Assembly: GCF_024979315.1 (NCBI RefSeq)
Contig: NZ_JANLCK010000009.1
Span: 62,001-126,000, forward strand
Source of the DNA: Herbiconiux oxytropis
Lineage (GTDB): Bacteria > Actinomycetota > Actinomycetes > Actinomycetales > Microbacteriaceae
Direction: 5' to 3'
Length of the DNA stretch: 64,000 nucleotides
In this document: positions 25,617-34,462 of the stretch, in pieces
Layout: the number at the start of each line of letters is the position of its first letter
Numbering within the stretch: the stretch's first letter is position 1
Program-made: the position numbers and the translations under genes
Notes under the pieces: generated by a model
What the model was told of the DNA's origin: nothing
Database searches by the model: none
The model's input: only the letters and a program-made list of their open reading frames with translations

Positions 25617-26333
25617 CTAGCTCAGGTCCTGCCAGGTGGTCCCGGTGAACCCCTGGTCCCAGAACTGCCGCTCGAGGCGGCAGCCGGTGATGAAGATGTC
25701 GGCGGCGCGGACTCGCGCGGCCTCCGGCATGGCGGCGAGTTCCCGGTCGAACGAGTCGCGCAGCGTCGCGACGACGACGGCGTAGGCGTCGCTCGCGAAG
25801 AACTCGATCCAGCCGCGATAGGCCGGATGCTCCACGGCGCCGTCGATGAGGCCCGTCGCGATCTCGCCGTAGCTCCAGGCGCACGGCAGCAGGGCGGCGG
25901 CGATGTCGTTCGCGTCGCCCGTGGCGGCGATCGAGAGCAGCCACGAGGTGTAGGCCACGGTGGCGGGGGCCCTCACTCCTTCGCTCACCGGACCCTCCCC
26001 CGCGAGCGCGACCGCGTCGGCGTGCATCCGCTCGTTCTGCGGGAGCTCGACGGCGACGATGTTGACGAGCGCGTCGGTGTACTCACCGAGACCCCGCAGG
26101 TCCGGTGAACGGGTGGCGCCCATGGCGAGCATGCGCGCGTAGTCGGGGAGGTAGAGGAGGTTCTGCGCGAGGTAGAAGCGGAAGCGCTCGGGCGGCAGCG
26201 TGCCGTCGGCGAGCCCACGGGGAAACGGATGCTCGATGAGCGCGTTCCAGAGCGGGCCGACGGAGTCCCGGAGCTCGGCCGTGGTGGCGGGCGCCGGTGC
26301 CGATGTGTGCGCCGGTGCGGGTGTCGCGCTCAT
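25617..26333 (-). CDS. TenA-family protein, divergent paralogue (Asp-to-Asn at the D44 position)
   Basis: A 238-residue TenA protein with an Ala/Pro/Thr-rich N-terminal tail of about 18 residues. Cys151 (ALLPCAWSYGEIA) and Glu221 (RLERQFW) are kept. The Asp that binds the pyrimidine amino group in B. subtilis TenA is Asn58 here (YLAQNLLYL). That change suggests a substrate without the usual amino group, such as an oxo-pyrimidine, or a changed activity. ATG 26333 overlaps the stop of the upstream monooxygenase. It is distinct from the canonical TenA at 19960-20598. Confidence 0.86.
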   Translation of the reverse strand: MSATPAPAHTSAPAPATTAELRDSVGPLWNALIEHPFPRGLADGTLPPERFRFYLAQNLLYLPDYARMLAMGATRSPDLRGLGEYTDALVNIVAVELPQNERMHADAVALAGEGPVSEGVRAPATVAYTSWLLSIAATGDANDIAAALLPCAWSYGEIATGLIDGAVEHPAYRGWIEFFASDAYAVVVATLRDSFDRELAAMPEAARVRAADIFITGCRLERQFWDQGFTGTTWQDLS

Positions 26334-27679
26334 GCGGTCACCGCCTCGCGCGTCTGGCCGAAGTGGCCGCGCAGTGTCGCTCCCTCGTAGGCCGCGCGGT
26401 AGACACCCCGTTCCTGCAGTTCGGGAACCACGAGGTCGACGAACTCCTCGATGCCCTCCGGCAGCGTGGAGGCGTTGACGTTGAAGCCGTCGGCCGCGCG
26501 GCCCTCGAACCAGCGCACGAGCTCGTCGGCGATCGAGGAGGGCGTGCCCACGGTGGTGAAGTGCCCTCCGCCGGCCGAGATGCGCTCGAGCATCGTGCCC
26601 ACGTCGACCTTCCGGCCGTCGTCGTCGACCGAGAGCGTCTGCATCATGACGTAGCGGCCCTTGGGGCCAGGGAACTCCTCGAGCGCGGGCAGGTCGGGCA
26701 TGGTGTCGTTCCGTTCGAGGCGTGAGCAGTCCATGCCGATGTAGCCGCCGAGCACGGCGAGCTGGCGGTCGAGCGACTTGAGCGAGTCGAGGTGGCGCTT
26801 CTTGTCGCGGGCCTCCGCCATGGTCTCGCCGATCACCGTGACGACACCGGGGAGCACCACGATCTCGTGCTCGGCCCGGCCGTGGTCGCGGGTGCGGCGC
26901 TTGATGTCGTCGTAGTAGTCGTGGGCGTCCTCGATCGTGGAGCCGATCCCGTAGATGGCCTCGGCGTAGCGCGCCGCGAGATCGCGGCCCTCGGGCGACG
27001 CCCCGGCCTGCACCATCACCGGACGGCCCTGGGCGCTCGCCGGGATGTTGAGGGGGCCGCGCACGTCGAAGGCCGCACCGTGGTGCTCGATCGGGCGCAG
27101 GCGGGTGGGATCGAGGAAGTCGCCTCCCTCCTTGTCCATCAGCACCGCCTCGCGGGGATAGCTCCCCCAGAGCCCGAGCATCACCTCGGCGAACTCCTTC
27201 GCCCGGGCGTAGCGCTCGGCCGGCGGCAGGAGCGACGGCAGGCCGTGCAGCGGAGCCTCGGCGTCGCTCTGCGAGGTCACGAGGTTCACGCCGGCCCGGC
27301 CACCGCTCAGCAGGTCGAGCGAGGCGAGGGACCTGGCGGCGTTGAAGGGGTCGTGGAACGAGGCGCTGACCGTGCCGATGAGACCGATCCTCGAGGTCTT
27401 GGCCGCGATGTAGGAGAGCAGGGTGAGGGGCTCGAACATCGCAGCGGCGCTGTTGTGCAGACCGCCGAAGTACGACAGGTGCGAATCGGCGAGGAAGACG
27501 GCGTCGAACAGCCCCCGCTCGCAGGTCACCGCGAGGTCGGCGAAGGTGTCCGGATCGAAGGCGCTCTCGACGCTCGTGCCCTCGCGCTGCCAGGCCGCTG
27601 GGTGGTGCCCGTACAGCCGCATGAACAGGTTCAGGTGCAGCAGGCGCCCGTCACCGGGCCCGTCGTGTTCGCTCGCCAT
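26330..27679 (-). CDS. NtaA/SnaA/DszA-family flavin-dependent monooxygenase (second copy)
   Basis: A 449-residue LLM-fold monooxygenase, first gene of its unit. Signatures are SLDLLSGGRAGVNLVTS, GPLNIPASAQGRPVMVQAG, and SPEGRDLAARYAEAIYGIG. It is clearly different in sequence from the copy at 13002, so the two probably act on different substrates, for example a sulfur heterocycle and a nitrogen heterocycle. It needs reduced FMN from a partner reductase that is not in the window. ATG 27679 has only a weak GGTGG upstream. Operator G and a four-part GlnR-like box lie just upstream. Confidence 0.9.
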   Translation of the reverse strand: MASEHDGPGDGRLLHLNLFMRLYGHHPAAWQREGTSVESAFDPDTFADLAVTCERGLFDAVFLADSHLSYFGGLHNSAAAMFEPLTLLSYIAAKTSRIGLIGTVSASFHDPFNAARSLASLDLLSGGRAGVNLVTSQSDAEAPLHGLPSLLPPAERYARAKEFAEVMLGLWGSYPREAVLMDKEGGDFLDPTRLRPIEHHGAAFDVRGPLNIPASAQGRPVMVQAGASPEGRDLAARYAEAIYGIGSTIEDAHDYYDDIKRRTRDHGRAEHEIVVLPGVVTVIGETMAEARDKKRHLDSLKSLDRQLAVLGGYIGMDCSRLERNDTMPDLPALEEFPGPKGRYVMMQTLSVDDDGRKVDVGTMLERISAGGGHFTTVGTPSSIADELVRWFEGRAADGFNVNASTLPEGIEEFVDLVVPELQERGVYRAAYEGATLRGHFGQTREAVTA

Positions 27680-27705
27680 CAGGCCACCGTCCGAAAGATC
27701 GATCC

Positions 27706-27731
27706 TCTTAAGATCTAGGATCTAATATCTC
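27706..27731. promoter_or_regulatory. AGATCT-type operator G upstream of the second monooxygenase unit
   Basis: On the minus strand GATATTAGATC is followed by CTAGATCTTAAG; the AGATCT core is at 27711-27716. It lies 27-52 bases upstream of the monooxygenase start and matches operators C, D and E over GATATYAGATC. Confidence 0.6.
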
Positions 27732-27732
27732 G

Positions 27733-27770
27733 ATTACGAGGACGTCACGCCGATGTTTCGGGTGTGTGTA
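27733..27770 (-). promoter_or_regulatory. Four-half-site GlnR-like box
   Basis: On the minus strand the half-sites are TACAC-N6-GAAAC-N6-GTGAC-N6-GTAAT. The two central half-sites match gTnAC/GaAAC perfectly, the outer two at three of five positions, and all three spacers are six bases. It abuts operator G and the Nudix stop codon. This is the fullest GlnR-like site of the island. Confidence 0.5.
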
Positions 27771-27771
27771 C

Positions 27772-28302
27772 TTACTGCGGATCGTGGAGCTCGTGGTGGC
27801 TGACCGTCGCGCAGTCCTCACCGAAGACGAAGTCGCCGAGCACCCGCTCCCCGGCGAGCACCGCGGGCAGCCAGTGCTTCGCGTCGTCCCACATGGCCTC
27901 GAGCGGCAGCTCGTCGAGCGGGTACCAGGCCGGCGACACCTCGTCGGACTCCTGCGGCTCGCCCCGCCACTCGCGCGCGACGAACACGGTCGAGTCCTGG
28001 CTCCAGTTCTCCCGGAACGGGAACGCGAACTTCACGAGGCCCATCTCGGTGAGGTCGCCGGGGGCGACGACGAGGCTCGACTCCTCCTCGATCTCACGCA
28101 CGATGGCCTCGAGCGCCGACTCCCCCGGCTCGATCTTGCCGCCGAGGCCCACGATGTTCCCTGACCCGAGCCCGGTCTTCTTGCGGCCGAGCAGCACCTC
28201 GGTGCGGCCGTCGGCACGGTCACGCAGGAGGAAGGCGACGCACACCTGGTAGGGAGAGACGGGGGACATCTGAGGATGATATCCCCGCGATGTGTTCGGC
28301 AT
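27772..28302 (-). CDS. Nudix hydrolase, MTH1/MutT-like
   Basis: A 176-residue protein with a complete Nudix box, GGKIEPGES then REIEEES. The preceding GLGSGNIVGLGG resembles the region before the box in human MTH1, suggesting hydrolysis of oxidised purine nucleoside triphosphates. ATG 28302 is chosen because AAGGA lies 8 bases upstream; ATG 28269 is possible. It lies outside the island regulon: its stop is 1 base from the GlnR-like box and it has no AGATCT site of its own. Confidence 0.88.
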   Translation of the reverse strand: MPNTSRGYHPQMSPVSPYQVCVAFLLRDRADGRTEVLLGRKKTGLGSGNIVGLGGKIEPGESALEAIVREIEEESSLVVAPGDLTEMGLVKFAFPFRENWSQDSTVFVAREWRGEPQESDEVSPAWYPLDELPLEAMWDDAKHWLPAVLAGERVLGDFVFGEDCATVSHHELHDPQ

Positions 28303-28349
28303 GTTTCGAGTCCTTGGCCGGCGTCGGGGGTGCGGCGTAGCGTGGAGGC

Positions 28350-28523
28350 ATGAGCACTTTCGTTGATCCCCCCACTCCCGAGTCGTTCGAGCACAACGGT
28401 CAGCACCCCGAGGTCGACGACGAAGACGTCGAGCCCGACAGCTTCGACGAGCGCGTGCAGGACGAGTTCAAGACGTTCATCGGCGACGCCACCCCCACCG
28501 AGGGGCCCGCGCCCGCGGGTTGA
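28350..28523 (+). CDS. Small acidic protein, unrecognised
   Basis: An open frame of 57 residues from ATG 28350, very rich in Asp and Glu (for example DDEDVEPDSFDE). A TAGCGT hexamer 7 bases before the ATG would suit a leaderless transcript, while GGAGG is only 1 base from the start. It is followed at once by the DksA-like gene. Codon use is normal for the region. No function is suggested. Confidence 0.45.
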   Translation: MSTFVDPPTPESFEHNGQHPEVDDEDVEPDSFDERVQDEFKTFIGDATPTEGPAPAG

Positions 28524-28546
28524 GGGCCGAGGCGGGCGGTGGCGGC

Positions 28547-28885
28547 GTGATCGACAGCGCGCCGCTCCATCGTGCTCGAGCCGAGGCCGAGGCCGACATC
28601 CGGGAGCTCACGGCCGCCATGGAGTCGCTCCGCACGACGCGCGAGTCGTCGTCGGACGACGACGAGCACGACCCCGAGGGCCCGACGCTCTCGAGCGAGT
28701 GGTCGCGCATCCGCGGGCTGCTGACGGCGGCCGAGAACCGCCTCGCCGACGCGGAGGCCGCGTGGGCGAGGGTGGCGGACGGCACGTACGGCACGTGCCT
28801 GCGCTGCGGCTCGGCCATTCCGCCCGGGCGCCTGGAGGTGCGGCCCACCGCCGCGTACTGCGTGGCGTGTGCCTCGTTGCGCTGA
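28547..28885 (+). CDS. DksA/TraR-type C4 zinc-finger protein
   Basis: A 112-residue protein with a helical N-terminal two-thirds and a C-terminal four-cysteine finger (CLRCGSAIPPGRLEVRP and CVACASL). This is the layout of DksA/TraR-like proteins, which bind RNA polymerase in proteobacteria; actinobacterial homologues are less understood. The start is uncertain: GTG 28547 is used, while a TTG at 28520 would overlap the previous stop. A short tandem repeat follows the stop. Confidence 0.78.
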   Translation: MIDSAPLHRARAEAEADIRELTAAMESLRTTRESSSDDDEHDPEGPTLSSEWSRIRGLLTAAENRLADAEAAWARVADGTYGTCLRCGSAIPPGRLEVRPTAAYCVACASLR

Positions 28886-28892
28886 GCACAAC

Positions 28893-28937
28893 AGCCCTGA
28901 GCCCAGCACCCCTGAGCCCAGCACCCCTGAGCCCAGC
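28893..28937 (+). repeat. Tandem repeat, three 15-bp units
   Basis: Three copies of a unit with consensus ACCCCTGAGCCCAGC; the first differs at its second and third bases. It lies between the DksA-like gene and the AAA ATPase. It may act as a spacer or slippage site. Confidence 0.75.
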
Positions 28938-28977
28938 ATCCCCGCCCGACGCATCATCCGACCGCCAGGAGGCCGTC

Positions 28978-30465
28978 ATGGACGAACGCACGCAGGAATT
29001 CGTCGAGACCTTCCGGGTCTTCCTCGAGGAGGTGGTGCAGACCGAGCGCGGCGGCGACGACGGGCTGTCGCCCCTCGGGGAGCTCGTCGAGGCGCACCTC
29101 GGGTCGCCCGTGCGTGAGCTCCCGGTCATCACGCACACGATCGCGGCGCACCGTCTGGTCGACGCCGACCTCGCCCTCTCGTCGCTCGCCGACGCATCCG
29201 GTGCCGCACCCCTCGGAGTCTCGGGTGGTCAGATGCGCGACCAGTGCGCCCTCCCCGAACTTCTCGCCGGGTCCCGCTTCGCGCGCTTCGCTCCGGGGCC
29301 CATCGACTACGTGTCTGTGGCCGACGGCCCCGACTCGGTGCGCCGGGTGATGTCGTTCGGCCTCGTGCTGCTCCACTTCGAGGGTGCCCCGGTGGTGGCC
29401 CTGCAACGTGCCGCCAAGCCCGAGCGCGGTCGCGCGGCCGCCGCACTCGAGGTGCTCGCGGCCGATCCGGATGTGGCGGGCGCCTTCCTCGCCGAGTTCT
29501 CGCGGCTCATGCTCTCGCTGTCGGTGCTGCGCGGCCAGGTGCTCTCGTTCACCGCCAGCGAATACGGCAACGGGGCCGCAGGGGCCACGTTCCTCCCCCG
29601 CCCGCAGGTGGCGGCCGACGACGTCATCCTGGCCCCCGGCGTGCTCGAGTCGGTCACCCGCCACGTGGTCGGCGTCGGTGAGCAGCGCGAACGACTGCGG
29701 GAGGCCGGCCAGCACCTCAAGCGCGGAGTGCTGCTCTACGGCCCGCCCGGCACGGGCAAGACCCTCACGGTGCGACACCTGCTGAGCCGCACCCCCGACA
29801 CCACCGCGGTGCTGCTGACCGGACCGAGCATCCGCTTCATCACCGAGGCGGCCGAGCTCGCGCGCGCGATGCAGCCCGCCGTCGTGGTGCTCGAGGACGT
29901 CGACCTCGTGGCGCAGGAGCGCGGTCTGCACGGGCCGCAGCCTCTGCTGTTCGCGGTGCTCGACGCCCTCGACGGGCTCGACGGAGACGCCGACGTGGCC
30001 TTCGTGCTCACCACGAACCGGGTCGAGATGCTCGAGCGCGCGCTCGCCGAGCGGCCGGGGCGCGTCGACCTCGCCGTGGAGGTGGCGCTGCCGGACGACG
30101 AGGCGCGGCGTCGGCTGTTCCACCGCTACGCCCAGGGCCTGCCGCTCGGAGCCGACGCCATCGACGCCGCGGCCGACCGTGCCGCCGGCACCACCGGCTC
30201 GTTCGCGAAGGAGCTCATGCGACGCGCAGTGCTCGCCGCGGCCGAGGCCGACCGGGCCGTGACGGATGCCGACCTCGCGGAGGCGCTCGACTCCCTGCTC
30301 TCGGCGGGCGCTCGGCTCACGAGGAGCCTGCTGGGCGGAGGCGGAAGTGGAAGCGGAAGCGGACACCGACAGGGGGACGGTGCGGCTGCGGAACAGCCGG
30401 AGGTGCGACTCACCGCCGGCTGGACGGCGTACTCACCCCGTTCCGGTCAGACCTTCGAACCCTGA
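28978..30465 (+). CDS. AAA-family ATPase
   Basis: A 495-residue protein. An N-terminal region of about 225 residues is unassigned; the AAA domain follows with Walker [10 protein letters not shown], a Walker B variant VVVLEDVDLV, sensor-1 LTTNR and arginine-rich ERPGRVDLA. The C-terminus ends in a Gly/Ser-rich stretch. ATG 28978 has AGGAGG 7 bases upstream. AAA proteins of this sort remodel other proteins; the target is unknown. Its 3' end overlaps the convergent small gene by 19 bases. Confidence 0.88.
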   Translation: MDERTQEFVETFRVFLEEVVQTERGGDDGLSPLGELVEAHLGSPVRELPVITHTIAAHRLVDADLALSSLADASGAAPLGVSGGQMRDQCALPELLAGSRFARFAPGPIDYVSVADGPDSVRRVMSFGLVLLHFEGAPVVALQRAAKPERGRAAAALEVLAADPDVAGAFLAEFSRLMLSLSVLRGQVLSFTASEYGNGAAGATFLPRPQVAADDVILAPGVLESVTRHVVGVGEQRERLREAGQHLKRGVLLYGPPGTGKTLTVRHLLSRTPDTTAVLLTGPSIRFITEAAELARAMQPAVVVLEDVDLVAQERGLHGPQPLLFAVLDALDGLDGDADVAFVLTTNRVEMLERALAERPGRVDLAVEVALPDDEARRRLFHRYAQGLPLGADAIDAAADRAAGTTGSFAKELMRRAVLAAAEADRAVTDADLAEALDSLLSAGARLTRSLLGGGGSGSGSGHRQGDGAAAEQPEVRLTAGWTAYSPRSGQTFEP

Positions 30466-30749
30466 TCGTCGGAATCCGGATCCTGGTCGCCGCCTAGCTC
30501 CCACGGCAATGGCCCCTCGAACTCGATCGGCTCGTCCGGTGGGGTGTCGAAACCACCCGGGCGCTGCACCCGGCCGAAGAAGCCCATCTGATTGGACTTC
30601 GTGAGCACCGAGTCGGGCGCAGGATCGGAGGGCGCGCCCGCATCGGCACCGGATCCCGCATCCGGTCGCTGCTTGCCGAAGTAGCGGTCGCGGAGGCGCT
30701 GGTTGAAGCTCTTCCGCTCCTGCGCATCGCCGTCGTCCCCGCCGCTCAT
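30447..30749 (-). CDS. Conserved-type small hydrophilic protein, unrecognised
   Basis: A 100-residue, highly charged protein with a central Ala/Gly/Asp-rich linker and an acidic C-terminus. ATG 30749 overlaps the stop of the acetyltransferase gene (ATGA), so the two are coupled. No domain is recognised. Confidence 0.68.
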   Translation of the reverse strand: MSGGDDGDAQERKSFNQRLRDRYFGKQRPDAGSGADAGAPSDPAPDSVLTKSNQMGFFGRVQRPGGFDTPPDEPIEFEGPLPWELGGDQDPDSDDQGSKV

Positions 30750-31264
30750 ACCAGCCTCTTCAGCATGCGCGTGTTCCCGAGCGTGTTGGGCTTGACCCGG
30801 GCGAGGTCGAGGAACTCCGCGACGCCCTCGTCGGGCGAGCGCACGAGCTCGGCGTAGACCTCGGGCTCCACGAGGGCGAGCGGGGAGGCGGTGTAGCCGT
30901 TGCGCTCGAAGAACGGCACCTCGAAGGTGAGGCAGAACAGACGCGAGAGGCCGAGCTCCCGGGCGTCCTCCTCGATCTTCTCGAGCAGAGCGCGGCCGAC
31001 GCCACGGCCCAGCCAGTCGTCGTGCACGGCGAGAGTGCGCACTTCGCCGAGGTCCTCCCAGAACACGTGCAGGGCACCGCAGCCCACAAGGGCGCCGTTC
31101 TCGTCGACCGCTACCCGGAACTCCTGCACGGCCTCGTAGAACACCACGGCGTCCTTGCCGAGCAGGATTCGTCGCTGCACCAGGGGCTCCACGAGGGTCT
31201 GGATCCACGGGACGTCACTGGTGCGCGCCCGCCGCACGGTCACGGGCGCCTTGCTCGAACTCAT
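30746..31264 (-). CDS. Amino-acid N-acetyltransferase (short ArgA type)
   Basis: A 172-residue GNAT protein. Acetyl-CoA-binding motif A is VHDDWLGRGVGRALLEKIE, and FCLTFEVPFFERNGYTA follows. Its size matches the stand-alone N-acetylglutamate synthase of actinobacteria (about 174 residues in Mycobacterium tuberculosis), which begins arginine synthesis. No other arg gene is nearby. The head of the gene lies beyond the clpC terminator. Confidence 0.85.
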   Translation of the reverse strand: MSSSKAPVTVRRARTSDVPWIQTLVEPLVQRRILLGKDAVVFYEAVQEFRVAVDENGALVGCGALHVFWEDLGEVRTLAVHDDWLGRGVGRALLEKIEEDARELGLSRLFCLTFEVPFFERNGYTASPLALVEPEVYAELVRSPDEGVAEFLDLARVKPNTLGNTRMLKRLV

Positions 31265-31292
31265 CCCCCCAGACTATTCCCGCCCGGAACGC

Positions 31293-31348
31293 CGAAACGT
31301 CACTTTCCTCGCTTCCCCGAGCGGGGTGGCGTGAAAAGTGACGTTTCG
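31293..31348 (-). terminator. Perfect 14-bp inverted repeat downstream of clpC
   Basis: Arms 31293-31306 and 31335-31348 (CGAAACGTCACTTT and its complement) flank a 28-base loop that itself contains a small CCCC/GGGG hairpin. It lies 17 bases after the clpC stop and before the acetyltransferase gene, the position of a terminator. Confidence 0.62.
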
Positions 31349-31364
31349 GGTGAGGTGGGTGGAG

Positions 31365-33887
<2,523 letters not shown>

Positions 33888-33945
33888 GTCAGTCTCCCTG
33901 GTCGCCAGGGCAGGTGGATGGCGACCGTTAGGAAGAGACTAACCA

Positions 33946-33975
33946 GCGAACAGGGGCCGGACAGCCCCTGTTCGC
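33946..33975. terminator. Perfect 12-bp inverted repeat between the DUF5684 gene and clpC
   Basis: GCGAACAGGGGC at 33946-33957 and its exact complement at 33964-33975 flank a 6-base loop. It begins 17 bases after the DUF5684 stop. It could terminate that transcript or act as an operator for clpC, whose start is 59 bases away. No T-run follows. Confidence 0.5.
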
Positions 33976-33991
33976 CGTGGGCGTGACGGAA

Positions 33992-34432
33992 TCAGACCCG
34001 AGGGGCGGCCGGGCCCCCGACGGGCTCCCGCGGTGCGGCGCCGTAGGGCACGCCCTCGTACTCCGCCGGGCCGAAGCCGAGAAGGGGGTAGCCGATGAAC
34101 GGGAGCGGCCAGAACAGCAGGAAGAACCCGTACGCGCCGCCCTTGCCGAACCTGCGGGCCACGTTGATCGCCACGATGATCCCCACGATGATGTTGACGA
34201 TCGGGATGATGAACCAGATGAACCACCAGCCCGGCTTGCCTGCGGTGCGGCAGAGGGTCCACCAGTTGTAGAAGGGCACGATGGCGGCCCAGCCGTGCAG
34301 GCCCGCCTTGCGGAACACCGTCCAGTGTCCCGCGATGATGAGCACCGAGACGATCAGGCTGAAGATGACCGACAGCGGGTCGTTGTAGTAGTAGTAGTCG
34401 TTGAACCCGTCGTCGAACGTGGACGTGATCAT
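33992..34432 (-). CDS. DUF5684 membrane protein
   Basis: A 146-residue protein with about four membrane segments and the DUF5684 core AGLHGWAAIVPFYNWWTLC. An unusual Tyr run (DYYYYND) follows the start and a Pro/Gly-rich tail ends the protein. GGGGGG is upstream of ATG 34432. Function unknown. Confidence 0.83.
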   Translation of the reverse strand: MITSTFDDGFNDYYYYNDPLSVIFSLIVSVLIIAGHWTVFRKAGLHGWAAIVPFYNWWTLCRTAGKPGWWFIWFIIPIVNIIVGIIVAINVARRFGKGGAYGFFLLFWPLPFIGYPLLGFGPAEYEGVPYGAAPREPVGGPAAPRV

Positions 34433-34462
34433 AGGTATCCCCCCAAGGATGATGTGGTCTTC

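Noticed and set aside
12817-27771. A TPP riboswitch expected before thiamine-type genes
   Set aside because: The gaps before the BMP, deaminase, THI5-like and monooxygenase genes show no CTGAGA or ACCTGATC-type conserved blocks; AGATCT and GlnR-like motifs are there instead.
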